This document shows, piece after piece, positions 14,231 to 22,222 of a stretch of 22,222 nt of DNA (its first letter is position 1; the number at the start of each line of letters is the position of its first letter). Both the position numbers and the translations under genes were made by a program. The notes below the pieces were generated by a model. The model searched no databases, had not been told where the DNA came from, and was given only the letters and a program-made list of their open reading frames with translations. This DNA is from CAZAYB01 sp964489215 (GTDB taxonomy: Bacteria; Planctomycetota; Phycisphaerae; Sedimentisphaerales; Anaerohalosphaeraceae): positions 1 to 22,222 of the forward strand of contig CAZAYB010000022.1 in NCBI GenBank assembly GCA_964489215.1. The letters are read 5' to 3'.

Positions 14231-14851
14231 TCAGTCAAAATCTGCTGGAATAGAGTTGTCAATATGGTGTTGGTACATCCTGTGAATCTGTTCTGGGAGT
14301 ATTCTTGATCTTGAAAGTTTCGGGAGCCTTTTTAATGAGAAGAAGTCTACTTCGGTAGTTTCATAGCTTGTTTTAATATTTCCGCCAATGATCTGACAGA
14401 TGAAGAACGCTTTCCAGAGGTGAAAGGTCAGAGCAGGAGTGTGTGGGTGTTTGTTTCTGTCGTAGAGGGCTGCGAGTTTTTTTGTTTTTACTTCAAGACC
14501 TGATTCTTCCTTTGTTTCTCTTTCGACTGCCCGGCTTGGCGAGTCATCGACGTCGGCATATCCGCCCGGCAGTGTCCATTTTCCATCTACCCTTTCCTTT
14601 ACGAGCAGTACTTTTTCGTTTTTGAATACGGCAGCGCGGACGTCGATTTTCGGAGTTGCGTAGCCTTTTTGTTCTGAGAAAAGTTTTATGATTCTGGTTG
14701 TGTCTTTGTCTGCGGATTTTGCCATTATCTCTGCGGCAATTTGTCGTATTTGCTGATATCTTTCTATTTCATAGGGGTTTTGTGAATATGTCAGACCGCT
14801 TTGTGCCAGGGCTGCGAGTTTTTGTGCCCATCTTATGTTCAGTTTTTCCAT
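14231..14851 (-). CDS. Nudix hydrolase with N-terminal Nudix_N-type domain
   Basis: 206 residues from the ATG at 14851, which overlaps the stop of the preceding gene as TAATG; this coupling decides the start over one 21 nt upstream. The N-terminal ~60 residues (WAQKLAALAQSGLTYSQNPYEIERYQQIRQIAAEIMA) match the small helical domain that precedes some ADP-ribose or nucleoside-diphosphate-X hydrolases. The Nudix box follows: PGGYADVDDSPSRAVERETKEESGL, with the REtkEEsG core intact but Asp at the first glutamate position. It cleaves a nucleoside diphosphate linked to another group; the substrate is not readable. Third gene of the cimA group. Confidence 0.88.
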   Translation of the reverse strand: MEKLNIRWAQKLAALAQSGLTYSQNPYEIERYQQIRQIAAEIMAKSADKDTTRIIKLFSEQKGYATPKIDVRAAVFKNEKVLLVKERVDGKWTLPGGYADVDDSPSRAVERETKEESGLEVKTKKLAALYDRNKHPHTPALTFHLWKAFFICQIIGGNIKTSYETTEVDFFSLKRLPKLSRSRILPEQIHRMYQHHIDNSIPADFD

Positions 14852-15123
14852 TACCGGCCGGCCTTTAACCATTCGTTAAGGTTTTTTGCCAGGATTTTTA
14901 TATCCTTTTTTGCCATGATATTGGCGGCGATGGATTTTGGTATTTCCAGTTTCTGCATAGCAGAGTCTACCCTTGTCCATAGTTTTTGTTTTTTTGCTTC
15001 ACTTTGCGCCAGGTAAAGTTCGGTAACCAGCTCCTGCAGTTTCTGGAGCATGATCGTGTCCATATTCTGGTAGTAATCTTTTATGATTTGCTTTTGGTAA
15101 GCGGAGTATTGTTTTTGCGCCAT
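14851..15123 (-). CDS. Conserved planctomycete 90-aa protein of unknown function
   Basis: A 90-residue, charged, probably all-helical soluble protein: YSAYQKQIIKDYYQNMDTIM, then LQKLQELVTELYLAQSEAKKQKLWTRVDSAMQKLEIPKSIAANIMAKKDIKILAKNLNEWL. I recall near-identical proteins annotated only as hypothetical across planctomycetes, so I treat it as a real gene without known function. No signal peptide, membrane segment or metal motif. It starts 38 bp after the cimA stop and its stop overlaps the Nudix start, so all three are probably co-transcribed; the tight coupling to the Nudix gene suggests the two work together (inference). Confidence 0.82.
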   Translation of the reverse strand: MAQKQYSAYQKQIIKDYYQNMDTIMLQKLQELVTELYLAQSEAKKQKLWTRVDSAMQKLEIPKSIAANIMAKKDIKILAKNLNEWLKAGR

Positions 15124-15161
15124 TTTTATACCTTATTGAACAAATCTGCCTTTTTTAATTA

Positions 15162-16772
15162 TTATTCAGGAGAAATACGGGTCAGGATTTTTTTTGTTCT
15201 TTCTTCTTCTCTGAGCAGCTTGTATTCAACGCTGTCTATGAGGGCCTGCCAGCTTGCGTCGATTATGTTTGTTGAGACACCTATTGTTCCCCAGTGGTGT
15301 TCCTGGTCGCTTGATTCTATTACGACTCTTACCTTTGCTGCGGTTGCTCCTCTTGGGTTTACGACTCTTACGCGGTAATCAACCAGCTGCATCTGGTTAA
15401 TCTGGGGGAAGTGGTTTGACAGAGCTTTTCTAAGTGCTGAGTCGAGTGCGTTTACCGGTCCGTCACCTTCTGCGACGTGGTGCTCAATTTTGCCGTTGAC
15501 CTTCATTTTGATGGACGCTTCGCTTACAGGCTGGTTTTTGTCGGTTTTGAGTATGACGTTTCTGTAGTGGTCGAGTTCGAAGAATTTATGGTAGTGTCCG
15601 AGGAATCTTCTTACGATGAGGTCGAAGCTTGCTTCTGCGGTTTCAAACTGGTATCCTTCGTTTTCGAGGTTTTGGATGTGTTTGAGTATTTTTCGGACCA
15701 AAGCTGTGTCTTTGTTGAGTTTTAGCTTTTCACTTTTTGCCAGCAGGTTTGAGGCACCGGATAATTCGCTGACGATTATTCTTCTGCTGTTTCCGACAGT
15801 TTCAGGGTCTATGTGTTCGTAGAATATCGGGCTTTTGTTTACGGCGTGTACGTGCATTCCTCCTTTGTGTGCGAAGCTCGATGCGCCGACGTATGGCTGG
15901 CTGAGTGGCGGGTTTAGGTTTGCCATTTCGTAGACATATCTGCTTACTTCGGTTAGCTTTTTAAGTCCTGTTTTGTGCAGGCATTTGTAGTTCATTTTCA
16001 AAGAGAGGTTTGGGCACAGAGTGCAAAGGTCTGCTCCGCCTGTTCTTTCTCCGAATCCGTTCATTGAGACTTGTACGTGTCTTGCACCTGCCTGGACAGC
16101 AGCGATGGAGTTTGCCACAGCCAGTCCGGTGTCGTTATGGGCGTGTATTCCGATTTGCATGTCGAGGTTATTTTTAATTTCTTCTATTATTTGTTTTATT
16201 TCCGAGGGCATTGTTCCGCCGTTTGTGTCGCAGAGCACGGCGGTTTTTGCGCCTGCTTGTGCGGCAGCGGTGAGCACTTTTAAGGCGTACTGGGGGTTGT
16301 TTTTATAGCCGTCGAAGAAATGTTCAGCATCGAAGATGACTTTTCTTCTTTTTTTTCTTAGGAACTTAATTGAATCAGCGATCATGTTGATGTTTTCTTC
16401 GAGGGTTGTGTTGAGCACTTTTTTTGCCTGGAGGTCCCATGCTTTTCCGACGATGCAGATTGTCATTGCCTTTGAATCCAGCAGTGCGTTAAGGCATGTG
16501 TCGTCCTGGGGTTTGATGTTTTTTCTTCTTGTCATTCCGAAAGCGACTATCTGGCTGTGTCTGAGTTTTTTTTTCTTTATTTCTTTAAAGAAAGCCTCAT
16601 CCTTTGCGTTGCTAAGTGGGTATCCGCCTTCGATATAATCGACACCTATTTCGTCGAGTTTTTGTGCGATCAGCAGTTTGTCCTCCATGGAAAAGGCGAT
16701 CCCTTCCTGCTGGGTGCCGTCTCTGAGGGTTGTGTCAAAAATATCTACTTTTTTATTATTGTCGGCAGTCAT
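15162..16772 (-). CDS. cimA: (R)-citramalate synthase
   Basis: 536 residues; condenses pyruvate and acetyl-CoA to citramalate, the first step of the threonine-independent route to 2-oxobutyrate and isoleucine. Seen: the HMGL-like barrel starting VDIFDTTLRDGTQQEG, GVDYIEGGYPLSNAKD, FDAEHFFDGY, CDTNGGTMPSEI, metal-binding GIHAHNDTGLAVANS and NGFGERTGGADL, YVGASSFAHKGGMHVHAV, then the C-terminal LeuA-type regulatory domain from about residue 400. The length and the GGYP and FAHKGG motifs favour CimA over LeuA or homocitrate synthase. It is monocistronic at its 5' end with a good promoter, and leads the group with the 90-aa protein and the Nudix gene. No attenuator leader peptide is evident. Confidence 0.93.
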   Translation of the reverse strand: MTADNNKKVDIFDTTLRDGTQQEGIAFSMEDKLLIAQKLDEIGVDYIEGGYPLSNAKDEAFFKEIKKKKLRHSQIVAFGMTRRKNIKPQDDTCLNALLDSKAMTICIVGKAWDLQAKKVLNTTLEENINMIADSIKFLRKKRRKVIFDAEHFFDGYKNNPQYALKVLTAAAQAGAKTAVLCDTNGGTMPSEIKQIIEEIKNNLDMQIGIHAHNDTGLAVANSIAAVQAGARHVQVSMNGFGERTGGADLCTLCPNLSLKMNYKCLHKTGLKKLTEVSRYVYEMANLNPPLSQPYVGASSFAHKGGMHVHAVNKSPIFYEHIDPETVGNSRRIIVSELSGASNLLAKSEKLKLNKDTALVRKILKHIQNLENEGYQFETAEASFDLIVRRFLGHYHKFFELDHYRNVILKTDKNQPVSEASIKMKVNGKIEHHVAEGDGPVNALDSALRKALSNHFPQINQMQLVDYRVRVVNPRGATAAKVRVVIESSDQEHHWGTIGVSTNIIDASWQALIDSVEYKLLREEERTKKILTRISPE

Positions 16773-16832
16773 TTATTCTGCGCCTTTCATTGTTGCTTTC
16801 AGGTATAGATTTCTGTTTACAGCTAAACGGTT

Positions 16833-16862
16833 ATATTACCATTTTGTCATACAGATTGTCAA
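16833..16862 (-). promoter_or_regulatory. Sigma70-type promoter for cimA
   Basis: On the minus strand a perfect TTGACA (16862-16857), 18-bp spacer, then TAATAT (16838-16833), about 55 bp upstream of the cimA start region. TTGTCA-like sequences occur twice here (16844-16849 and nearby), a possible operator. Confidence 0.6.
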
Positions 16863-16902
16863 ATTGTATCAATGATTTAATGGTAAAAATGGCGTGTTTT
16901 GT

Positions 16903-16931
16903 TTGTCAAAAGGTTTTCAGGTTGTTATAAT
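16903..16931 (+). promoter_or_regulatory. Sigma70-type promoter for the ABC ATPase gene
   Basis: TTGTCA (16903-16908), exactly 17 bp, then a perfect TATAAT (16926-16931). This gives a leader of about 40 nt before the ATG at 16980, with GAAAGAGAGAG as the purine-rich ribosome binding region. It is divergent from the cimA promoter, with 41 bp between the two -35 boxes. Confidence 0.7.
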
Positions 16932-16979
16932 AGTGATTGATGAAGCTTAATCGGCGATTTTTTTTGAAAGAGAGAGATT

Positions 16980-18095
16980 ATGGCAGAAGTGTTATTGAGC
17001 GATGTCAGTAAGGTTTTTGATGGTGATGTCAGGGCAGTTGAGGGTGTTTCGATGGAGATTCAGGACCGGGAGTTTATGGTAATAGTGGGTCCCAGCGGTT
17101 GCGGGAAGACGACGACCTTGAGGATGATAGCAGGTCTTGAGGAGATAACAGAAGGGACGGTTACCATAGGTTCTAAGGTGGTAAATGATGTTCCACCGAA
17201 GGACAGGGATATTGCGATGGTATTTCAAAATTACGCCCTTTATCCTCATATGACGGTTTATCAGAATATGGCATTCGGTCTTAAGCTGCGTAAAGTTAAG
17301 AAGTCTAAAATCGAAGAGCGAGTTAAGCAGACAGCTCAGATGCTGGGTATCGAGGATTATCTCGGGAGGAAGCCTAAGGCACTTTCCGGGGGTCAAAGGC
17401 AGAGGGTTGCTCTTGGCCGAGCTATAGTACGTGATCCCAAGGCGTTTTTATTTGATGAGCCTTTGAGTAATCTGGATGCCAAGCTGAGGGTTACTACTCG
17501 AGCGGAGCTTAAGGCACTTCACCGCAGGCTTGAGACGACTTCGATTTATGTTACTCATGACCAGGCAGAGGCGATGACTCTTGGTGACCGTATATGCGTG
17601 ATGTATCTTGGTAAGGTTCAGCAGGTTGACAGTCCGATGCGAGTTTATGACCGTCCTTTTAACAGGTTTGTTGCGGGTTTTCTTGGTACACCTCCGATGA
17701 ATTTTTTTGAAGGCAGGGTAGAATACGACGGAGATAACGCATATTTTTTGACGGAGGGTCAGAGGCTTGGTTTAAGGGGGAGGTTTGGGGGTCTTCTTGG
17801 CGGTTATAACGGCAAAGAGATGGTTCTTGGTGTAAGGCCTGAGTGTTTGAGTGTTAGCGGTTTTGATGGTCAGGTTGAAAACGGGCTTAAGAGTATTGTT
17901 CATGTTGTAGAGCCACTTGGTGACAGGATGGATGTTTATCTTGATACACCGGGCGGGCAAAGGTTTGTAGCTAATGTTGATCCACATGAGGACCTCAGAG
18001 CCAGGCAGGAGGTTTTGATGTATATTGATGTTGAGCGTTGTCATGTATTTGAGCCGGGTGATACGGGCAGGAATATCAGTCTTGACCAGGGTTAG
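16980..18095 (+). CDS. UgpC/MalK-type sugar ABC transporter ATPase
   Basis: 371 residues. ABC domain: Walker A GPSGCGKT (37-44), Q-loop VFQNYALYPHMTV (Q83), signature LSGGQRQRVALGRA (135-148), Walker B FLFDEPLSNLDAKLR, switch histidine VTHDQ (H193). The C-terminal ~135 residues have the TOBE/MalK-type fold (TPPMNFFEGRVE, VLGVRPECLSV, VHVVEPLGDRMDVYL), typical of ATPases that power carbohydrate or glycerol-phosphate importers (CUT1). No permease or binding-protein gene is adjacent; in many bacteria one such ATPase serves several sugar importers. The next gene, a radical SAM maturase, begins 20 bp later, so they are likely one transcript. Confidence 0.93.
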   Translation: MAEVLLSDVSKVFDGDVRAVEGVSMEIQDREFMVIVGPSGCGKTTTLRMIAGLEEITEGTVTIGSKVVNDVPPKDRDIAMVFQNYALYPHMTVYQNMAFGLKLRKVKKSKIEERVKQTAQMLGIEDYLGRKPKALSGGQRQRVALGRAIVRDPKAFLFDEPLSNLDAKLRVTTRAELKALHRRLETTSIYVTHDQAEAMTLGDRICVMYLGKVQQVDSPMRVYDRPFNRFVAGFLGTPPMNFFEGRVEYDGDNAYFLTEGQRLGLRGRFGGLLGGYNGKEMVLGVRPECLSVSGFDGQVENGLKSIVHVVEPLGDRMDVYLDTPGGQRFVANVDPHEDLRARQEVLMYIDVERCHVFEPGDTGRNISLDQG

Positions 18096-18115
18096 TTTTT
18101 AACAGGTGTTTATTT

Positions 18116-19237
18116 ATGCGACCTTTTCAGTTATTGATAAAGCCTGCCGGTCCCGATTGCAATATATCCTGCAGTTATTGTTTTTACAGCGGTAAGAGTG
18201 ATTATTTCGGCGGGGGTTGCCACCGGATGAGTGAAGATTTGCTGGAGAGGTTGATTAAGGATTATCTTGGTCTTGGTTTTGAGGGGGTTAGTCTGGCTTG
18301 GCAGGGTGGTGAGCCTACTTTGATGGGACTTGATTTTTATAAGCGTGCGGTCGAGTTTGAGGGCAAGTACGGTTTTGACGGTCAGGTTGTTTCCAACGCA
18401 TTTCAGACTAATGGAGTTTTGCTGGACAGCGAGTGGGCGAAGTTTTTTATGGAATACCATTTTCTGGTTGGTATAAGTCTTGACGGCCCGAGGGAGCTTC
18501 ATGATCATTATCGTAAGGACCGGGCCGGTAAGGGTACTTTTGACAGGGTAATGGAAGGAATTGGCAATTGCAGTGCCCATAATGTGGAATACAATATTCT
18601 TTGTCTGCTTAACGATGTCAATGTCAGGAAGCCTGATGAGGTTTTTGATTTTTATATGGAACAGGGGTTTGAATTTCTTCAGTTTGTGCCCTGTGTCGAG
18701 CGTGATGTGAGGACTGGTGAGGTTCTTGATTTTTGCATCAGTTCTCAGGAGTACGGAGATTTTATGTGCCGGGTGTTTGATAGGTGGCAGGAGTATGGTG
18801 TTGATAAGGTCAGTATTCGTATGTTCGATTCGATTATGCATTATCTTATCAGCGGCAGGCATACAAACTGTACTTTCGGGAGGCGTTGCGATGATTATAT
18901 AGTTGTGGAGCATAACGGAGATGTTTTCTGCTGTGATTTTTTTGTTGAGGAAGATTATAAGCTGGGTAATATACTGGAAAGCGGTATAGGCGAGATATAC
19001 AGCAGTAATAAGAAGGGGGAGTTTGCCAGGGCGAAGAACAGGCTTTCCAATAAGTGTTTTGTGTGCCGATATTCTCAGCTTTGCCGGGGCGGCTGCCTTA
19101 AGGACCGCCGAACGCAGGCGGGCGGTTTTAAGAGGTGCAGTTATTTTTGTGAGGCTTATAAGCAGTTTTTTGATCATAGTATGGGTAAGTTTCAGGAGTA
19201 TGCGGCTAATTATTCGGCAGCTAACCGGGGCAGGTAA
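18116..19237 (+). CDS. Anaerobic sulfatase-maturating enzyme-like radical SAM/SPASM protein
   Basis: 373 residues. The radical SAM cluster motif is C15-x3-C19-x2-C22 in CNISCSYCFY, followed by AWQGGEPTLMG (SAM-binding GGE region), NAFQTNGVLLD and VGISLDGPRELHDHYRKD. The C-terminal SPASM region has CTFGRRC, CCDFF and KCFVCRYSQLCRGGC, which hold two further iron-sulfur clusters. Length and motifs match anSME, which oxidises a Cys or Ser in sulfatases to formylglycine. Marine planctomycetes carry many sulfatases for sulfated polysaccharides, which fits the secreted hydrolase elsewhere in the window; no sulfatase gene is in the window itself. It follows the ABC ATPase after 20 bp. Maturation of another peptide cannot be excluded. 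Confidence 0.87.
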   Translation: MRPFQLLIKPAGPDCNISCSYCFYSGKSDYFGGGCHRMSEDLLERLIKDYLGLGFEGVSLAWQGGEPTLMGLDFYKRAVEFEGKYGFDGQVVSNAFQTNGVLLDSEWAKFFMEYHFLVGISLDGPRELHDHYRKDRAGKGTFDRVMEGIGNCSAHNVEYNILCLLNDVNVRKPDEVFDFYMEQGFEFLQFVPCVERDVRTGEVLDFCISSQEYGDFMCRVFDRWQEYGVDKVSIRMFDSIMHYLISGRHTNCTFGRRCDDYIVVEHNGDVFCCDFFVEEDYKLGNILESGIGEIYSSNKKGEFARAKNRLSNKCFVCRYSQLCRGGCLKDRRTQAGGFKRCSYFCEAYKQFFDHSMGKFQEYAANYSAANRGR

Positions 19238-19304
19238 GATTTTCGGGTATAGAGCCAGTCATAATTTTTTGGATTGAGGCAGATTTTTTGAAACATATTC
19301 AGGG

Positions 19305-19333
19305 TTTAAAGCGTCTATAAAATATGTTACAAT
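19305..19333 (+). promoter_or_regulatory. Possible promoter for the TolC-like/adaptor pair
   Basis: TTTAAA (19305-19310), 17-bp spacer, TACAAT (19328-19333). The -10 matches in five of six positions; the -35 is weak. It lies in the 157-229 bp gap after the radical SAM gene and would give a leader of about 125 nt. Confidence 0.4.
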
Positions 19334-19466
19334 GCAGGCTTAGCGGTATTTCTGTAAGGTTATTTCATTTAAAGTCGGCTTAAAAAAGCACTTAGTGATG
19401 ACAGCTTTTTTGGGAGGATCCGCTTTTTGGGTATTTTTGCTTTTTGCAGTAAGGTGTTTTTTTCTC

Positions 19467-21095
19467 ATGGACAAAAAACGATCAGCTTTATCTTGTTTTT
19501 TTATGTATTTTTTAAGGTTCCTGTTTATTGTTTGTTTTCCCGGGCTTGTTTTTTTGTTGTTGCCCGGCGGCTGCAGCAGGGAGTATTATAAGCAGCAGGC
19601 GGATGAGGAGAGTTATGAGATAATAGATAATAAGTGGGATGCAGAGCACGGCAGGAAAGTAAATTACCGAATAAGCGATGTTGAGAAGGATGCCAATTCT
19701 ATAGATGTTTCGAGTATAGATACAGGTGGTTTTCTGACGCTTGAGGAGGCAGTGAGTATCGCTACTGCTCAGAGCAGAGAATATCAGCAGCAGAAGGAAG
19801 CTCTTTTTCTTTCAGCTCTTGATCTGACTCTTTTCAGGCATGATTTTGCGATGCAGTGGTTTGGTACATTTGATTCTGATTATGTACGTAATTCATCTGA
19901 TGAATCTCTTGATTACAGCGCTGAGCTTGGATTTGCTCAGCTTCTGGCTGATGGTACGCAGATAAGCACATCTGTTGCTCTTGACTGGATTCGGTTTTTG
20001 ACTGGCGATCCTTCTGAGTCTCTCAGTTCGCTTCTCAGCGCGACAGTTTCCAAGCCTTTGCTGAGAGGTTCGGGCAGAAAAGTTGTTCAGGAGAACCTTA
20101 CTCAGGCAGAGAGGAACGTTCTTTACCAGATCCGTCTTTTTAACCGTTTCCGCAAGACGTTTGTTGTTTCGGTTGTGGGCGAGTATTACCAGGTTCTTCA
20201 AAGTCTTGATTCTGTTCAGAACTCAAGGAGCAATTATGAGAACCTTGTTTTTGCTTATGAACGAGCGAAGATGATGGCCGAATCCGGCAGGCTTCCTCAG
20301 TTTCAGGCTGATCAGACCCAGCAGAGTATGTTAAGTGCGCGGGACCAGCTTACAAGAGCTGTTCAGTCTTATGAGCGTGATCTTGACCGTTTCAAGCTTA
20401 GCCTTGCTATACCTGTTGATATGGAGGTCCGTCTTGACCCTAATGAGCTTGGGGCACTATCAGATGTTTCCATATCAGATTTAGAGTACAGTTCTGATGA
20501 CGCAATCGAGGCAGCTTTGGTTAATCGTCTTGATCTTGCAGTAAGTGCTGACCGAGTTGATGATGCCAGGCGTAAGGTTTATGTGGCCGCTGACGCTCTT
20601 AATATGGACCTTGATCTTGTCGGCAGTTTAGGTGTTGATTCTACTGATAAGAAAGAATTTACTCGGCTTCGTTTTCATGAGGGCAGTTATTCTGTGGGGG
20701 GGAGGGTTTCGCTTCCACTTGACAGGAAGTCGGAGCGTAATGCTTACAGGGAGTCGCTTATAAGTCTTAATCGGAGGCAGCGTGCTTTTGACGAGTTCAT
20801 TGACGAGGTTAAGCTGGAAGTCCGGGATGCTTACCGTCGTGTAGAGGAGTCTGCCAGGCGTTATGAGATCCAGGTAATCAGTCTTAATCTTGCCCGTGAG
20901 CGAGTTGCCAGTACGAATCTTTTACTTGAGGCTGGCAGGGCTGAGACGCGTGATCTTCTTGAGGCACAGGAGTCTTTGCTAAGTGCACAGAACTCAACGA
21001 CGTCTCGTCTCGTAGACTATACTTTGGCAAGGCTTGCTTTTTATCGCGACATAGGTCTTTTGAATGTAAGACCTGACGGGATGTGGGAACTTTAG
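19467..21095 (+). CDS. TolC-like outer membrane efflux lipoprotein
   Basis: 542 residues from the ATG at 19467. I prefer this to the frame start at 19395-19398 because it gives a classic lipoprotein signal (MDKKRSALSCFF, hydrophobic core, LLLPGGC) preceded by AAGGTG. After a polar linker, two outer-membrane-efflux repeats of long helices and short strands follow (LEEAVSIATAQSREYQQQKEALFLSALDLTL at the start; the second half closes with EARRAETRDLLEAQESLLSAQN-like helix and TLARLAFYRDIGLL). It should form a trimeric outer membrane channel with a periplasmic tunnel. The adaptor gene starts 26 bp later, so together they are the outer and periplasmic parts of a tripartite exporter whose inner membrane pump, probably ABC or RND, lies beyond the window. 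Confidence 0.87.
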   Translation: MDKKRSALSCFFMYFLRFLFIVCFPGLVFLLLPGGCSREYYKQQADEESYEIIDNKWDAEHGRKVNYRISDVEKDANSIDVSSIDTGGFLTLEEAVSIATAQSREYQQQKEALFLSALDLTLFRHDFAMQWFGTFDSDYVRNSSDESLDYSAELGFAQLLADGTQISTSVALDWIRFLTGDPSESLSSLLSATVSKPLLRGSGRKVVQENLTQAERNVLYQIRLFNRFRKTFVVSVVGEYYQVLQSLDSVQNSRSNYENLVFAYERAKMMAESGRLPQFQADQTQQSMLSARDQLTRAVQSYERDLDRFKLSLAIPVDMEVRLDPNELGALSDVSISDLEYSSDDAIEAALVNRLDLAVSADRVDDARRKVYVAADALNMDLDLVGSLGVDSTDKKEFTRLRFHEGSYSVGGRVSLPLDRKSERNAYRESLISLNRRQRAFDEFIDEVKLEVRDAYRRVEESARRYEIQVISLNLARERVASTNLLLEAGRAETRDLLEAQESLLSAQNSTTSRLVDYTLARLAFYRDIGLLNVRPDGMWEL

Positions 21096-21121
21096 ATATT
21101 GTTTATATACAGAGTGAGAAA

Positions 21122-22222
21122 ATGGCGAAAAGAAAAATCGGTTTAAAGATATTATTAATTGTGATTGTTGTGGTGTTTTCAGCGGGTGCTTTTTTTATAT
21201 TAACAAGTTTAGATAAAGGGGGTACTTCTGAAGCGGTTTCTTCGGTTTATGAGGTCAGCGAGGGCGATCTTGAAATAAAAGTGATTGAAAACGGCACGGT
21301 TAAGGCCCAGGACGCAGTTGAGATAAAATCTGAGGTTGAGGGCAGGACGACGATAATAAGTATAGTCCCGGAGGGTGTTTATATAACGGAGCAGGATGTC
21401 AAGGACGGTAAGATTCTTGTTGAGCTCGATTCTTCGGATATCAAGGAAAGGCTGACCAGGCAGGAGATGGATCACAACAGTGCCGAGGCAAGTTATAAGG
21501 AGGCTTTAGAGGCACTTTCGATTCAGAAAAATGAGAATGATTCCAAGGAACAGCAGGCCAAGCTGGATGTTACCTTCAAGCTTATGGACCTTCAGAAGTA
21601 TATTGGCGAGTCTTTGGCTGAAGAGTTTTTGTCTGGTCTTAAAGACAGGGAGATAGGTGAATTTGATATGCGCGGGTATCTTGATGATCCCAATCAGCTT
21701 GGCGGAGAGGCGAGGCAAAGGCTTAATGAGCTTACGGCGGAGATAAATCTTGCAGAGGAGAAATACAACAGGGCCAAGAGCAATTATGACTGGAGCATGA
21801 AGCTTGCGAAGAAGAAATATATTGCCCAGCTTGAACTTGAGGGCGACCGTCTTGAGGCAGAGACATTGAAGATAAAGGTTGGTCAGGCTAAGACCCAGCT
21901 TGATCTTTTTCGCAAGTATGAGTTTTTGAAGGAGGCTCAGAAACGTTTAAGTGATTATCGTGAGGCTCTGATGTCGCTTGAGCGGACTAAGGCGAGGTGC
22001 CGTAGTGAATTGTCTCAGCGAGAGGCGAAACTTAAGAGTACGAAAGCTCGTTTTGATCTTGAAAGTGAGCAGCTTGATAAGGTCAGGCATCAGCTGGAGG
22101 CATGTATTATCCGTGCGCCATCAGCAGGTATGGTTGTATATTCTTCACGTAACAGCCGATGGGGCGGCAACCGAACTAATATTGAGCCCGGCGCTGAAAT
22201 TCGTCAGCGTCAGGAGATAATG
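21122..22222 (+). CDS. HlyD/MacA-type periplasmic adaptor (membrane fusion protein), 3' partial
   Basis: The frame runs open from ATG 21122 to the right edge (367 codons so far). It has an N-terminal signal anchor (KIGLKILLIVIVVVFSAGAFFIL), a lipoyl half with EGDLEIKVIENGTVKAQDAVEIKSEVEG, VPEGVYITEQDVKDGKILVELDSSD, a long coiled coil (~residues 100-325, EARQRLNELTAEINLAEEKYNRAKSNY and so on) and the returning lipoyl/barrel segment ACIIRAPSAGMVVYSS. The coiled coil is longer than in simple MacA and has an insert around EFLSGLKDREIGEFDMRGYLDD. It links an inner membrane transporter to the TolC-like channel encoded 26 bp upstream. GAGTGAG stands just before the start. The substrate is unknown; the missing C-terminus and downstream pump would tell. 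Confidence 0.87.
   Translation, partial: MAKRKIGLKILLIVIVVVFSAGAFFILTSLDKGGTSEAVSSVYEVSEGDLEIKVIENGTVKAQDAVEIKSEVEGRTTIISIVPEGVYITEQDVKDGKILVELDSSDIKERLTRQEMDHNSAEASYKEALEALSIQKNENDSKEQQAKLDVTFKLMDLQKYIGESLAEEFLSGLKDREIGEFDMRGYLDDPNQLGGEARQRLNELTAEINLAEEKYNRAKSNYDWSMKLAKKKYIAQLELEGDRLEAETLKIKVGQAKTQLDLFRKYEFLKEAQKRLSDYREALMSLERTKARCRSELSQREAKLKSTKARFDLESEQLDKVRHQLEACIIRAPSAGMVVYSSRNSRWGGNRTNIEPGAEIRQRQEIM

Noticed and set aside
18131..19177. 348-codon minus-strand frame
   Set aside because: It is the exact shadow of the radical SAM gene, whose cysteine motifs and domain order are clear; the shadow protein is low-complexity in composition (Thr/Ile/Lys-rich).
18116..19237. Partner radical SAM protein for the AMMECR1 gene (AmmeMemoRadiSam system)
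   Set aside because: The C-terminal SPASM cysteine set and the CNISCSYCFY and SLDGP motifs point to the sulfatase-maturase branch, and the gene is 7 kb away on the other strand.

Overview
The window looks like a chromosomal segment of a planctomycete, most likely class Phycisphaerae (Sedimentisphaera/Anaerohalosphaera-like). The clues are: a large secreted protein ending in the dockerin-like EF-hand tail common in that group; a SpoVG carrying an inserted zinc ribbon downstream of ispE; an anaerobic sulfatase-maturase type radical SAM protein; a conserved 90-aa protein of planctomycete type; and copies of a dispersed repeat with the core AGCCCGAAGCGCAAGCGCCGG. This placement rests on recalled family features, not on a database search.

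Layout. (1) 1-4314: the 3' part of a secreted GxGYxYP-type putative glycoside hydrolase with Ig, PA14 and dockerin-like modules, followed by a sodium:solute symporter; probably a carbohydrate hydrolysis and uptake pair. (2) 4315-5813: an A+T-rich, gene-poor stretch with a repeated operator-like motif, a doubtful small membrane protein, a diverged 89-bp direct repeat and a tRNA T-arm-like remnant inside a decayed minus-strand reading frame. (3) 5814-6986: an N-acetylglucosamine-6-phosphate deacetylase (nagA). (4) 7051-8645: an A+T-rich gene for a NERD-domain (nuclease-related) coiled-coil protein with its own promoter, bracketed by 78-bp direct repeats 90% identical. (5) 8994-11912, minus strand: DedA/YqaA-like membrane protein, AMMECR1 protein, HExxH lipoprotein and Maf; the last three are tightly packed. 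(6) 12042-13409, plus strand: ispE and spoVG, converging on a minus-strand FlgM-like anti-sigma factor (13475-13759). (7) 14231-16772, minus strand: citramalate synthase (cimA), a 90-aa conserved protein and a Nudix hydrolase, the last two sharing a TAATG overlap. (8) 16980 to the end, plus strand: a UgpC/MalK-type ABC ATPase and a radical SAM maturase as a pair, then a TolC-like outer membrane lipoprotein and a periplasmic adaptor that runs off the edge.

Most of the window is housekeeping: isoprenoid precursor synthesis, isoleucine-route citramalate synthesis, nucleotide house-cleaning and amino sugar catabolism, with polysaccharide utilisation and an efflux system. The accessory part is 2.3-9.0 kb. 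The most interesting signals are the scrambled order of PA14 and Ig half-domains in the first protein, the repeat-flanked NERD gene, the tRNA-like and duplicated remnant at 5.4-5.7 kb, and the operator-like motif at 4.4-4.55 kb.
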